Shown here in pieces: positions 28,337 through 37,088 of a DNA stretch of 64,000 bases (the first letter of the stretch is position 1; each line of letters begins with the position of its first letter). Where the stretch lies: positions 186,001-250,000 of the forward strand of contig NZ_RWGU01000047.1 of the NCBI RefSeq assembly GCF_003944755.1, in the 5' to 3' direction. This DNA is from Rhodovulum robiginosum. Lineage in GTDB: Bacteria > Pseudomonadota > Alphaproteobacteria > Rhodobacterales > Rhodobacteraceae. A program made the translations under genes and the position numbers. The notes beneath the pieces were generated by a model that saw only the letters and a program-made list of their open reading frames with translations, was not told where the DNA came from and did not search any database.

Positions 28337-29074
28337 ATGGCGCAAGGCAAGGGCAGCAGCGGGCGCGGGCAGCGCGATCTGAAGGTCAAGGTCAAGAGCG
28401 CGCGAGGGCGCAAGCTGTCCTCGACGCGCTGGCTGGAACGCCAGCTCAACGACCCGTATGTCAAGCGCGCCAAGGCCGAGGGCTATCGCGGGCGCGCGGC
28501 GTTCAAGATCCTGGAACTGGACGACAAGTACCATTTCCTCAAGCCCGGCGCGCGGGTCGTCGACCTGGGCTGCGCGCCCGGTGGCTGGTGCCAGGTGGCA
28601 GTGGCGCGGGTGAACGCGCTGGGCGCCAAGCCCGGCAAGGCACAGGGCCGCGTGCTGGGCGTCGATCTGCAAGAGGTCGAGCCGGTGCCGGGGGCGGAGA
28701 TCCACCAGCTCGATTTCCTCGAGGACGGCGCCGACGACAAGGTCAAGGCCTGGCTGGGCGGCAAGGCCGACGTGGTGATGTCGGACATGGCCGCGGCCTC
28801 TTCGGGGCACAAGCAGACCGACCATCTGCGGATCGTCGCGCTGTGCGAGGCGGCCGCGGCGCTGGCCTTCGACGTGCTGGAAGAGGGCGGCACATTCGTG
28901 GCCAAGGTGCTGGCCGGGGGCGCCGAGTCCGAGCTTCAGACGCTGTTGAAGCGGCGCTTCGACAAGGTGGCCAACGTCAAGCCCCCGGCAAGCCGGTCGG
29001 ACAGTTCGGAGAAATTCGTGGTCGCGGTCGGGTATCGCGGTGCCATATCCGACAACACACCGTTTCCCGGCTGA
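28337..29074 (+). CDS. rlmE: 23S rRNA 2'-O-ribose methyltransferase RlmE (FtsJ/RrmJ)
   Basis: The 245-residue SAM-dependent enzyme methylates U2552 of 23S rRNA late in 50S assembly. The Rossmann motif is [16 protein letters not shown]; the K-D-K-E catalytic set is seen in [23 protein letters not shown] and SSEKFVVA. The N-terminus ([20 protein letters not shown]) is a basic extension typical of alphaproteobacterial members. The frame is open upstream, but the MAQGKG start gives family length. Confidence 0.94.
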   Translation: MAQGKGSSGRGQRDLKVKVKSARGRKLSSTRWLERQLNDPYVKRAKAEGYRGRAAFKILELDDKYHFLKPGARVVDLGCAPGGWCQVAVARVNALGAKPGKAQGRVLGVDLQEVEPVPGAEIHQLDFLEDGADDKVKAWLGGKADVVMSDMAAASSGHKQTDHLRIVALCEAAAALAFDVLEEGGTFVAKVLAGGAESELQTLLKRRFDKVANVKPPASRSDSSEKFVVAVGYRGAISDNTPFPG

Positions 29075-29082
29075 CGCTTTGA

Positions 29083-29112
29083 TTGACCTCTTTTTTTCGA
29101 TAAGACTATCAA
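29083..29112 (+). promoter_or_regulatory. sigma70-like promoter in an AT-rich island
   Basis: TTGACC at 29083-29088, 18 bases containing a seven-T run, TATCAA at 29107-29112. AATTA-GT-TAATT (29111-29122), a small palindrome, follows at the likely transcription start. Drives the gene at 29138. Confidence 0.55.
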
Positions 29113-29137
29113 TTAGTTAATTCAGGAGTGTGTTGTT

Positions 29138-30217
29138 GTGTCGGACCTGATGACCTTGCGCGTGCCCGGCGCGCGGCTGCGCATTGACGCGCGGCTGGGC
29201 CATGTCAGGTCGCTTGCCATCGAAGAGGGGGCGCACCTGCTGGAGCCCCTGCATGCCGCGCCCTGGCTGGACGATCCCGATATTCAGGCCGATGACAGCC
29301 TGCCGATGGTCGAACGGCGGCTGGCCGGAGATTTCTTTTGCGCGCCCCATGGTTGGGGCGGCGACGGCCTGGACTATGGCGGCGCCGCCAACAGCGTGTG
29401 GGAGGTCGCGGAGCTGGTGCAGTCGGGGCAGGCCGCGGCGGCACGGCTGCGGCTGACCCGCACGGTCCAGGGCGCCGTGATCGAGAAAGAGCTGCGGCTG
29501 CGCTGCGGCGAGCCGATCCTCTACCAGTCGCACCGGCTGAGCGGGGGCGAGGGCGCGTTGCCCGTGGCGAATCATCCGATGCTGCACCTGGAGCGTGGCG
29601 GGCGGCTGTGTTTCTCGCCCAAGCGGGGGGCCTGCACGCCCGATCAGCCGCTGGAGCCGGGGCGCCACTGGCTGGACTATCCGGCGGCGGGCTCCGACCT
29701 GTCGGCCTTTCCCGGGCGCGATGGCGCGGTCGATCTTCACCGCTATCCCGAGGCGGAGCAGCACGAGGATATGGTGGCCCTGATCGAGGCGGACGGGAAC
29801 GCGCTGGGCTGGACGGCGGTGATCCGCGAGGCGGAGGACGACATCGTTTTCGTGCTGAAAGACCCCGCGGTGCTGCCGGTGACGCTGCTGTGGTATTCCA
29901 ATGGCGGGCGCATCGAGCGGCCCTTCAATGGCCGGCACCGGCGTGTGCTGGGCATCGCCGACGGCTGTACCGCGGGGGGCGCGGACCGGGCCCTCGACGG
30001 TGCCGGGGTGGCCACCCACCTGACGCTGGGCCCCGGCCGCGAACACGTGGTGCGCCACGCGATCGGGGCCGTTCGGCGGCCGCGGGGCTGGATGTGCATC
30101 GCCGATGTCGCGGTCGCCGCGGGCACGCTGACCCTGACCGAGGCGGGGGGAGAGACCCTGCATCTGCCCTTCGATGCGGGCTTTTTCAGCAGCGCCCGGG
30201 CCAAGGCGTTCGCGTAG
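29138..30217 (+). CDS. aldose 1-epimerase / mutarotase-like beta-sandwich protein
   Basis: The 359-residue product starts at GTG with AGGAG 9 bases upstream. The body reads as a galactose-mutarotase-like supersandwich: LRVPGARLRIDARLGHVRSL, LRLRCGEPILYQSHRLSGGE, NHPMLHLERGGRL and VTLLWYSNGGRIERPF. I cannot confirm the catalytic His/Glu of true aldose epimerases, so activity is unproven. It has its own AT-rich promoter. The next 320 bases are gene-free. Confidence 0.68.
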   Translation: MSDLMTLRVPGARLRIDARLGHVRSLAIEEGAHLLEPLHAAPWLDDPDIQADDSLPMVERRLAGDFFCAPHGWGGDGLDYGGAANSVWEVAELVQSGQAAAARLRLTRTVQGAVIEKELRLRCGEPILYQSHRLSGGEGALPVANHPMLHLERGGRLCFSPKRGACTPDQPLEPGRHWLDYPAAGSDLSAFPGRDGAVDLHRYPEAEQHEDMVALIEADGNALGWTAVIREAEDDIVFVLKDPAVLPVTLLWYSNGGRIERPFNGRHRRVLGIADGCTAGGADRALDGAGVATHLTLGPGREHVVRHAIGAVRRPRGWMCIADVAVAAGTLTLTEAGGETLHLPFDAGFFSSARAKAFA

Positions 30218-30537
30218 AGGTCGCGCACCGGGCCCGGCGCCGTGCGGGCCGAAGCGTTTGCCTGCAACGCGCGGATGGAACGGGACCGCGAAACGCGGCG
30301 GATTTGCCCCGCAGAGTGACGGAGCCGGAAAAGCCTTGGACCGCGCAACAGGCCACAAGGGTGACGCTGCGGGCCTGCTGCACGTCATCGCGCCGCGAGC
30401 GCCAGAGAAAACAGGCTGCCCACGGCTGGCGCGATATCGAGACCGGCCCGCGCCCCGCTGGCTGTGACGGGGGCGTTTCAAAGCGGATGGACCCGTTGTG
30501 ATTGGACGCCCCGGCAAAGCCTGTGCATCCTGTCGTC
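30218..30537. other. 320-base gap without a supported gene
   Basis: Open frames here are Arg/Pro/Ala-rich on both strands and lack ribosome binding sites. I see no tRNA, strong hairpin or known RNA motif. It must contain the promoter of the DUF1194 gene, but no good -35/-10 pair stands out. Confidence 0.5.
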
Positions 30538-31332
30538 ATGCATCGCATTCTGGCATGGATATTCGCTGTGGCGCTTGCAGCGCCGGCATCCGCAGACGCG
30601 ATCGAGGTCGACCTCGAACTTGTCCTGATGGTGGATGTTTCGCGGTCCATGACCCCGCGCGAGCTGGAAATCCAGCGGCGCGGCTATGCGGCGGCGCTGC
30701 GGTCGGATGCGGTTTACGCTGCGGTTCAGTCGGGCCTTCTTCAGCGCGTGGCGGTGAGTTACGTGGAATGGGCCGGAACCCAAGAGGTCATCGTCCCCTG
30801 GCGCCTGCTCGAAACCCGTGAAGACCTCGATGCCTTTGCCGCGACCCTTGCCTCCGATTTCGACCCGGCGCTTCGGCGGACATCGATTTCCGAGGCGCTG
30901 GTCTTCGGGGCGGAATCGATCCGCTCGAACGCGTATCGAGGGCTGCGACGGGTGATCGACGTGTCCGGCGACGGCCCCAACAACCAGGGGCGCGGGGTGA
31001 CACGGGCGCGCGACGAGGCCTTGGCCGAGGGCATCGTCATCAACGGCCTGCCGCTCATGACGCGCGAGGGCATGGGAAGTCGGTGGCATCTGGAACGCCT
31101 CGATATCTATTACGAAACCTGCGTCACCGGCGGCCCCGGTTCCTTCGTCATCCCGGTTCACGACTGGGAGGACTTTGCCGAGGCCGTGCGGCGCAAGCTG
31201 GTTCTGGAGATCGCCGAGGCCCCGTCACGCGGCGCCATCGTGCCGGTGCAGGCCGTGCCGCGCGACCCGCGCGACTGCTTGATCGGCGAAAAGATCTGGA
31301 GAGAGCGACGACTGGATTGGGATATGCCGTAA
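30538..31332 (+). CDS. exported DUF1194 protein with von Willebrand A-like fold
   Basis: The 264-residue product has a signal peptide MHRILAWIFAVALAAPASA; the mature protein begins near DAIEVDLELVLMVDVSRSMT. DVSRS matches the DxSxS metal-ion-dependent adhesion site of VWA domains, and IDVSGDGPNNQG is the later conserved strand of DUF1194. Likely periplasmic. The role is unknown; VWA domains usually bind proteins through Mg2+. The upstream in-frame ATG at 30502 would spoil the signal peptide. Confidence 0.87.
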   Translation: MHRILAWIFAVALAAPASADAIEVDLELVLMVDVSRSMTPRELEIQRRGYAAALRSDAVYAAVQSGLLQRVAVSYVEWAGTQEVIVPWRLLETREDLDAFAATLASDFDPALRRTSISEALVFGAESIRSNAYRGLRRVIDVSGDGPNNQGRGVTRARDEALAEGIVINGLPLMTREGMGSRWHLERLDIYYETCVTGGPGSFVIPVHDWEDFAEAVRRKLVLEIAEAPSRGAIVPVQAVPRDPRDCLIGEKIWRERRLDWDMP

Positions 31333-31431
31333 GCTCGCGCAGCGGGGATCGGTGCGGTACGTACACCCGCGACAGGGCGGGGGGCCCCTACCGCCGCTCA
31401 GCCGCCGCCGGGCATCGTAGAGGAGATAATC

Positions 31432-32271
31432 GTGGATACGCTCGTATCGACCGACTGGCTGAGCCGGCACCTTGACGATCCCGACCTCGTCGTTCTGGAT
31501 TGCATGGTGCGGACCGACGAAACCGAGGCCGGTATCGAAAACCGCAGCGGGCTTGAGGATTGCCGGCGCGGGCATATCCCCACCGCCGGGTTTGCCGACC
31601 TCAAGGGCGCGCTGTGCGACCAGGACGGCCCCGTCGAGTTCGCGCTGCCCAGCCCCGAGACGTTTTGTGCCGCGATGGGCCGGCTGGGCGTCGGCGACGC
31701 CTCGCGGGTCGTTCTCTACGACGCGTTGATGTCGGCCTGGGCGGCGCGGGTCTGGTGGATGCTGCGCTGGGTCGGTTTTGACCGGGCGGCGATCCTTGAC
31801 GGAGGGCTGACCGCGTGGACCGCGGAAGGCCGGCCGCTGTCCACACAGCCCGCAGCCCATGCGCCAAAGCGGCTCACGCCGCGACCGAGGCCCCGCCTCA
31901 TCGCCGACCGCGACGAGGTGCGCGCGGCCATCGCGGACGAGACCGTTCGCCTGATCGACACCCTGCCGGCAGCGAGCTATCGGGGCGAGATGGCGCTCTA
32001 TGGCCGGCCGGGCCACGTACCGACGGCCATCAACGTACCCGGCACCGAGCTGGTGGACGGCACGGGCCGGTTTCGCCCGCTGTCCGAGCTTGGCGCGATG
32101 CACGGCTTCGACCGGGGCCAGCGGGCAATTACCTATTGCGGCGGCGGCATACTTGCCTCGGCCAACGCCTTTGTCATGACGCGCCTGGGCTTCCGCGACG
32201 TCGCGGTTTACACGGCCTCGCTCCAGGAATGGGCGGCAGATCCGTCAAACCCGATGACCGTTGACGCTTAG
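31432..32271 (+). CDS. sulfurtransferase with two rhodanese domains
   Basis: The 279-residue enzyme is like thiosulfate or 3-mercaptopyruvate sulfurtransferase (SseA type). The N-terminal rhodanese domain (residues 1-140, WLSRHLDDPDLVVLDC ... WWMLRWVGFDRAAILDGG) is non-catalytic; the C-terminal domain carries the persulfide Cys in ITYCGGGILAS, preceded by GHVPTAINVPG. The CGGGI loop is unlike the CRKGVT of classical rhodanese and CGSGVTA of SseA, so the donor is uncertain. GTG start with AGAGGAG 6 bases upstream. Confidence 0.88.
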   Translation: MDTLVSTDWLSRHLDDPDLVVLDCMVRTDETEAGIENRSGLEDCRRGHIPTAGFADLKGALCDQDGPVEFALPSPETFCAAMGRLGVGDASRVVLYDALMSAWAARVWWMLRWVGFDRAAILDGGLTAWTAEGRPLSTQPAAHAPKRLTPRPRPRLIADRDEVRAAIADETVRLIDTLPAASYRGEMALYGRPGHVPTAINVPGTELVDGTGRFRPLSELGAMHGFDRGQRAITYCGGGILASANAFVMTRLGFRDVAVYTASLQEWAADPSNPMTVDA

Positions 32272-32295
32272 GTCCCGGGGGTCGCCATCGTCAAT

Positions 32296-32311
32296 CCGGG
32301 CATTTGCCCGG
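32296..32311 (+). terminator. possible terminator after the sulfurtransferase gene
   Basis: CCGGGCA-TT-TGCCCGG is a perfect 7-bp stem 24 bases past the stop codon, without a T-run. The rest of the 266-base gap to the convergent nucleoside hydrolase has no supported gene. Confidence 0.4.
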
Positions 32312-32537
32312 CGCGGTTCAGGGGGCATTGCGAAGCCTGGCGATCGACGATCCGCTCTCTGAGGGGCCTGCCGTGGCGATTGACCGTCCCCCGGTTGAGG
32401 CCAGTTAAGACAGGCGCATCCCTGATGGCTGGAGATGCCGGGGAAATCCATTTTTCTGTTTTAATATCAAGGCTGCACACCACGACATTGCAAGACTGGT
32501 GCGCGCCGGAAACCCGTTTGATCGGCAATGCGCAGGC

Positions 32538-33476
32538 TCACGGCAGCCGGGCGAGCCGCCCGGTCAGCAACGTGAAGAACCCGTCTGCATCCACATCGCC
32601 CATGAAGCTGGCGTTGGGCGCCCGGCCCGACACGCCCCACCAATCGGCCACGGTCATGCCGGCGGTGAACCGCCCCTCGGTCTCGATCTCGACATTGACA
32701 TGCCGCCCGGTGAACAGCTCGGGCGCCAGCAGGTAGGCCGTCACGCAGGGGTCGTGCAGCGGTGCGCCGAGGCTGCCGTATTTCGCCTTGTCGAAGCGTT
32801 CGAAGAAATCGGTCATCTCGGCCACGGCGATGCCTGCCCGGTTGCCCAGGGCCCGGAAGGCGGCGTTGCGCTCGGGCGTGACCAGCGCCTTGTGGGTGAC
32901 GTCGAGCGGCATGACCGTCAGCGGCACGCCCGCGCCAAAGACGACCGCCGCCGCCTCGGGGTCGACATGGATGTTGAACTCGGCCGCCGGCGTGATGTTG
33001 CCCACCTCGAAATAGGCACCGCCCATCAGCACGATCTCGGCGATCTTCGGCGCGATCTCGGGGGCCTGTTGCAGGGCGGTGGCGATGTTGGTCAGCGGCC
33101 CCAGCGGGCAGAGCGTGACGGTGCCCGCCTCGGCCCGGCGCAGGGTCTCGACGATGAACGCCACCGCGTGGGCGTCTTGCAGCGGCATCTCGGGGTCGGG
33201 CAGGGCGGGGCCGTCGAGCCCGGTCTTGCCGTGCACATGCTCGGCCGTGACCAGCGCCCGGCTGAGCGGCCGGTCGCATCCCGAGAAGACGGGGATATCC
33301 GTCCGCCCCGCCAGTTCGCACACGATGCGCGCGTTTTTCTGCGTCAGCGCCAGCGGCACGTTGCCTGCGACCGCCGTGATCCCCAGCACCTCGATCTCGG
33401 GCGAGGCCAGCGCCAGCAGGATCGCCACGGCGTCGTCCTGGCCCGGGTCGGTGTCGATGATGATCTTTCGGGGCAT
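32538..33476 (-). CDS. inosine/uridine-preferring nucleoside hydrolase
   Basis: The 312-residue enzyme cleaves ribonucleosides to base and ribose. The Ca2+-binding signature DTDPGQDD is at residues 8-15; the second half of the site is in PLHDPCVTAYLL near the C-terminus, and VLMGGAYFEVGNITPAAEFN is the substrate loop. Length fits the IunH family. It lies downstream of the fbpA-like gene on the same strand, but the 88-base gap and different role argue against a shared function. Confidence 0.92.
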   Translation of the reverse strand: MPRKIIIDTDPGQDDAVAILLALASPEIEVLGITAVAGNVPLALTQKNARIVCELAGRTDIPVFSGCDRPLSRALVTAEHVHGKTGLDGPALPDPEMPLQDAHAVAFIVETLRRAEAGTVTLCPLGPLTNIATALQQAPEIAPKIAEIVLMGGAYFEVGNITPAAEFNIHVDPEAAAVVFGAGVPLTVMPLDVTHKALVTPERNAAFRALGNRAGIAVAEMTDFFERFDKAKYGSLGAPLHDPCVTAYLLAPELFTGRHVNVEIETEGRFTAGMTVADWWGVSGRAPNASFMGDVDADGFFTLLTGRLARLP

Positions 33477-33564
33477 GTCTGTCTCCGGCCGCTCGGCGCG
33501 GCGGAGGGTGGCGCGGGCGCGCGCGAAAGTCCAGCGCGCCCGCGTCAGCGTCAGCGGTCAGCGG

Positions 33565-34575
33565 TCAGCCGTCGAAATCGACCTCTTCGACCAGGCGCAG
33601 GGCCGCACCGCGCAGCTCTGCCAGGTCCATCAGGTTGACGTCGTCGGGGGTGAAGCTGCCCCAGCCCGCCACCAGGTCCGACGGCGCGGTGCCCGGGACC
33701 ACGGGGTATTCGTAATTGACCTCGGCATAGATCTCCTGCGCCTCCTCGGAGACGAGGAATTCCATCAGCCGGACCGCCTCTTCGCGGTTCGGCGCGGCGC
33801 TGGTCATCGCGATGCCCGAGACGTTTACATGGGTGCCGCCATCCTCGAATTCGGGGAACAGCACGTTGACCGAGTCCGCCCAGGCCTTTTGTTCGTCGTC
33901 GCTGAGCATCTGGCCCATGTAATAGGTGTTGCCCAGGGAGATGTCGCATTCGCCCGACCAGATCGCCTTGACCTGGGCGCGGTCGTTGCCCTGGGGCTTG
34001 CGCGCGAGGTTGGCCTTGACACCGTCCAGCCAGTCCTTGGTGGCCGCTTCGCCGTGGTGGTGGATCATCGCGGCCACCAGCGCCAGGGTGTAGCTGTGGG
34101 TGCCCGAGCGGGTGCAGATGCGGCCCTGCCACCTGGGGTCGGCGAGGTCTTCGTAGGTGGTCACCGCGGCGGGATCGACCCGGTCTTTCGCGGCGTAGAC
34201 GATGCGCGCGCGGGTGGTCAGGCCGAACCATTGGTTGCCCGGATCGCGGAACGCGGCGGGGATGGCTGTGTTCAGCACGTCGCTTTGCACCGGCTGGGTG
34301 ACGCCGGCCTCGACCGCCTCGGACAGCCGCGAGATGTCGGTGGTCAGGATCAGGTCGGCGGGGCTGCGGTCGCCCTCGGCGCTCAGCCGTTCGACCATGC
34401 CCTTGTTGAGGAAGGCCACGTTGGTGCCGATGCCGGTTTCCTCGGTAAAGGCGTCGAGCAGGGGCTGGATCAGCTCGGGCTGGCGGTAGGAGTAGATGTT
34501 GACGTCGGCGGCGGCCGCGAGCGGCGCGAGCGTGGCAAGTGCGGTGACGGCGAGAATCGGGCTGCGAAGGGTCAT
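33565..34575 (-). CDS. periplasmic Fe(3+)-binding protein, FbpA/FutA type
   Basis: The 336-residue substrate-binding protein of an iron ABC importer. Signal peptide MTLRSPILAVTALATLAPLAAAA; mature start VNIYSYRQPELIQPLLDAF. Iron-site tyrosines are expected in GNTYYMGQM and VNYEYPVV, as in FutA/FbpA. No permease or ATPase gene is adjacent, so it is an orphan binding protein or serves a system elsewhere. The Shine-Dalgarno is AGGAGG 4 bases from ATG. A promoter with a palindrome in its spacer lies just upstream and suggests iron control. Confidence 0.88.
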   Translation of the reverse strand: MTLRSPILAVTALATLAPLAAAADVNIYSYRQPELIQPLLDAFTEETGIGTNVAFLNKGMVERLSAEGDRSPADLILTTDISRLSEAVEAGVTQPVQSDVLNTAIPAAFRDPGNQWFGLTTRARIVYAAKDRVDPAAVTTYEDLADPRWQGRICTRSGTHSYTLALVAAMIHHHGEAATKDWLDGVKANLARKPQGNDRAQVKAIWSGECDISLGNTYYMGQMLSDDEQKAWADSVNVLFPEFEDGGTHVNVSGIAMTSAAPNREEAVRLMEFLVSEEAQEIYAEVNYEYPVVPGTAPSDLVAGWGSFTPDDVNLMDLAELRGAALRLVEEVDFDG

Positions 34576-34609
34576 GGTACCTCCTGTTCGGGTTCACGTT
34601 CCGCGGCCG

Positions 34610-34638
34610 AATAAACCCGAGTGAAACACTCAGGTCAA
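34610..34638 (-). promoter_or_regulatory. fbpA-type promoter with a palindrome in the spacer
   Basis: On the minus strand TTGACC, 17 bases, TTTATT. The spacer contains GAGTG-TTT-CACTC (34619-34631), a perfect 13-bp palindrome extended by CC/GG on each side. A repressor bound there would block polymerase directly. The regulator is unknown; an iron-responsive protein is inferred from the gene. Confidence 0.65.
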
Positions 34639-34658
34639 TGGCTGATTGTTTTACTCGG
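34617..34658 (-). terminator. hairpin at the mazG 3' end, overlapping the fbpA-type promoter
   Basis: CCGAGTGAAACA (34617-34628) pairs with TGTTTTACTCGG (34647-34658) with one G-T pair, and TCAG/CTGA extend the stem after one mismatch, leaving an 8-base loop. On the minus strand the stem is followed by GTTTATT. It includes the mazG stop codon and shares bases with the operator. Confidence 0.5.
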
Positions 34659-35493
34659 AAAGCTTGCCGCGCGCCCGTTCGGCCCGTTTCGCCGCCTCCC
34701 AAAGCGCGTCCATCTCTTCCAGGTTCGAATCCTCGGGCCGCTTGTCTTTCGCGGCAAGTGCAGCCTCCACGGCATTGAACCGTCTGGTAAATTTGGCATT
34801 GGCCGCGCGCAGCGCCTCTTCGGGGTCGAGCTTGAGGTGGCGCGCGAGATTGGCGATGACGAACAGCATGTCGCCGAATTCCTCGAAGACCTCCTGCTCG
34901 GTCAGATCGTCGCGCGCCTCGGCCAGTTCGTGCGCCTCTTCGGCGATCTTGTCGACCACCTGGCCTATCTCGGGCCAGTCGAATCCGACCCTCGCGGCGC
35001 GTTTTTGCAGCTTTACCGCGCGGGTCAGGGCGGGCAGGGCGACGGCGACATCGTCCAGCACGCCATGCGCCGCCTTGTCCGCCCGCTCGGCCGCCTTGAT
35101 CGCCTCCCAGTCACGGGTTTGCTGTTCGGCCGACTTGTCGCGGCTTGCACCGCCGAAGACATGGGGGTGCCGGGCCACCATCTTGTCGGAAATCGCGTTG
35201 GCGATGCTGTCGAAGGTGAAAAGCCCCGCCTCGGCGCCCATCTGCGCGTGATAGACCGTTTGCAGCAGCAAATCGCCCAGTTCCCCCTCCAGCTCGCCCC
35301 AGGCCGCGCGCTCGATCGCGTCGGCCACCTCGTAGGCCTCTTCGATCGTGTAGGGCGCGATCGAGGCGAAATCCTGTTCGATATCCCAGGGGCAGCCGGT
35401 CTCGGGGTCGCGCAGACGGCGCATGATTTCCAGAAGCCGCGGCATACCCCCCTCGGGGTCGTGCACCAGCGCGTCGGAATCGGGCGTGTCCAT
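34651..35493 (-). CDS. mazG: nucleoside triphosphate pyrophosphohydrolase MazG
   Basis: The 280-residue house-cleaning enzyme hydrolyses (d)NTPs to monophosphate and PPi. Two MazG repeats are visible: LRDPETGCPWDIEQ...APYTIEEAYEVADAIE (EExxxD metal motif) and a C-terminal repeat with DKIAEEAHELAEA. RVGFDWPEIGQVVDKIAEE is the family signature. Start MDTPDSDALVHDPEGG matches the family; the frame extends far upstream without conservation. Confidence 0.93.
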   Translation of the reverse strand: MDTPDSDALVHDPEGGMPRLLEIMRRLRDPETGCPWDIEQDFASIAPYTIEEAYEVADAIERAAWGELEGELGDLLLQTVYHAQMGAEAGLFTFDSIANAISDKMVARHPHVFGGASRDKSAEQQTRDWEAIKAAERADKAAHGVLDDVAVALPALTRAVKLQKRAARVGFDWPEIGQVVDKIAEEAHELAEARDDLTEQEVFEEFGDMLFVIANLARHLKLDPEEALRAANAKFTRRFNAVEAALAAKDKRPEDSNLEEMDALWEAAKRAERARGKLSE

Positions 35494-35607
35494 GGGGCCT
35501 CCGGGGTTGCTCGGGCGCGAGTTGGGCAAATGCGCGCGGCGATGTAAAGCCGGGCTGGCCTTCGCCGCGCGCGGCGTTAGGTTGGCCGGCAACCGGTGGA
35601 GGGGCCC

Positions 35608-36573
35608 ATGGCGCTGGAAGACGCGAAAACCCAGGTGGATACGGCAATCACCCGCAAGGGGCACCGCGGCCTGTCGTTTGAAAACACCTTCGGCGGGGTG
35701 CCGTCCTTCCTGCGCCGGACCTATACCAAGGACCTCGCCGGCGTCGATCTTGCGATCACCGGCATCCCTTTCGACCAGGCGGTCACGAACCGCCCCGGCA
35801 CCCGCCTCGGCCCCCGCGCGATCCGCGAGGCAAGCGCGCTTTTGGCGGTCGACCCGCCCTATGGCTGGGGCTATTCCCCGGTCGAGGAATTCGACATCGT
35901 CGATTACGGCGATCTGGCCTTCGACTACGCCGTCGTGGCAGAGTTTCCCAAGGCGCTGGAGACCCATGTCGCGGGCATCCTGTCGGCCGGTGCGGCCAGT
36001 ATCGCGCTGGGCGGCGATCATTCGATTTCCCTACCGATTCTCAGGGCTTACGCGGCAAAGTTCGGGCCGCTTGCGCTGGTTCAGTTCGATGCCCATACCG
36101 ACACCTGGGCCGACGATGACGCCACCCGCATCGACCATGGCACGATGTTCTACAAGGCGGTGAAAGAGGGGCTGATCGACCCCGCGCGCTCGGTCCAGAT
36201 CGGCATTCGCACGGTCAATCCCGACACGCTGGGCATCACCGTGCTGGACGCCCCCTTCGTGCATGAAAACGGCCCCGCGGCGGTGGCCGAAAGGGTGCGC
36301 GCCGTTGTGGGCGACGCGCCCGCCTATCTCAGCTTCGACATCGACGCGCTGGACCCGGCCCATGCGCCGGGCACCGGCACGCCGGTCTGGGGCGGGCTGA
36401 CCAGCGCACAGGCGGCGGCGGCGCTCAGGGGGCTGGCGGGCATCGACCTCAAGGGCGGCGACGTGGTCGAGGTATCGCCGCCCTTCGACCCGGCGGGGAT
36501 CACGGCGATTGCCGGCGCCCATGTGGCGATGGAACTGGTCTGCCTCTGGGGCTGGACGCGACGCGGAGACTAA
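35608..36573 (+). CDS. speB: agmatinase
   Basis: The 321-residue ureohydrolase is expected to convert agmatine to putrescine and urea. The Mn2+-site motifs are all present: GGDHSISLP, QFDAHTDTWADDD and SFDIDALDPAHAPGTGTP. The core motif GIPFDQAVTNRPGTRLGPRA starts near residue 52. Start ATG 35608 has GGAGGGG 3 bases upstream. Substrate specificity among ureohydrolases is hard to read, so guanidinobutyrase is possible. A second ureohydrolase, with a longer N-terminus, lies at 63483. Confidence 0.9.
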   Translation: MALEDAKTQVDTAITRKGHRGLSFENTFGGVPSFLRRTYTKDLAGVDLAITGIPFDQAVTNRPGTRLGPRAIREASALLAVDPPYGWGYSPVEEFDIVDYGDLAFDYAVVAEFPKALETHVAGILSAGAASIALGGDHSISLPILRAYAAKFGPLALVQFDAHTDTWADDDATRIDHGTMFYKAVKEGLIDPARSVQIGIRTVNPDTLGITVLDAPFVHENGPAAVAERVRAVVGDAPAYLSFDIDALDPAHAPGTGTPVWGGLTSAQAAAALRGLAGIDLKGGDVVEVSPPFDPAGITAIAGAHVAMELVCLWGWTRRGD

Positions 36574-36575
36574 CG

Positions 36576-37049
36576 ATGAGACAAGCGATGATCTATGCAC
36601 TGGTACTTCTCGTTCTGGCCGTGGTGGGGGGTGGTCTTTACTTCCGCAATGTCCCCGACGACCCGGGCACCTGGCATGTCGACCCGCTGACGGCGGTGAA
36701 ACCCGACACGCCCAACGCCGCGCTGATCCGCCCCGAGGGGGGCGACAGCGCCGCGCCGGTCTACGAGGCCACGCCCGAGGCGCTGGCCGAGGCGCTCGAC
36801 GCCGTGGCCATGGCCGAGCCGCGCACGAAACGCATCGCCGGCGGGCCCGAAGACTTGTGGACCACCTATGTCCAACGCTCCGCGGCCTGGGGCTTTCCCG
36901 ATTACATATCGGTCAAGGTGATCGCGGCCGAGGGCGGCGCCACATGGGCCGCGTTCTCGCGCGCCCGCTACGGCAGCGACGACCTGGGCGTGAACGGCGA
37001 GCGGCTGGAGCGCTGGCAGGCCGCGCTGGAGGCCCGGCTGGGCGGCTGA
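36576..37049 (+). CDS. DUF1499 domain membrane-anchored protein
   Basis: The 157-residue protein has one N-terminal membrane helix (MIYALVLLVLAVVGGGLYF) and an extracytoplasmic DUF1499 domain: DPGTWHVDPLTAVKPDTPN, RIAGGPEDLWTTYVQRSAAWGFPDYISVK and AAFSRARYGSDDLGVN. Function unknown. It starts 2 bases after the speB stop, so it is probably co-transcribed, though no link to polyamines is known. Confidence 0.85.
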   Translation: MRQAMIYALVLLVLAVVGGGLYFRNVPDDPGTWHVDPLTAVKPDTPNAALIRPEGGDSAAPVYEATPEALAEALDAVAMAEPRTKRIAGGPEDLWTTYVQRSAAWGFPDYISVKVIAAEGGATWAAFSRARYGSDDLGVNGERLERWQAALEARLGG

Positions 37050-37088
37050 GGGCCTTGACCGCGCCGGCGCTTCGGGCGACAGAACGCC

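Noticed and set aside
32268-32528. 86-codon minus-strand frame between the sulfurtransferase and nucleoside hydrolase genes
   Set aside because: I considered a transposase remnant, but found no DDE motif or terminal inverted repeats, and no ribosome site.
33541-33571. Short GTCAGCG/GGTCAGC direct repeats after the fbpA-like gene
   Set aside because: Only a few imperfect 7-base copies in 30 bases; no array or spacing pattern that suggests function.
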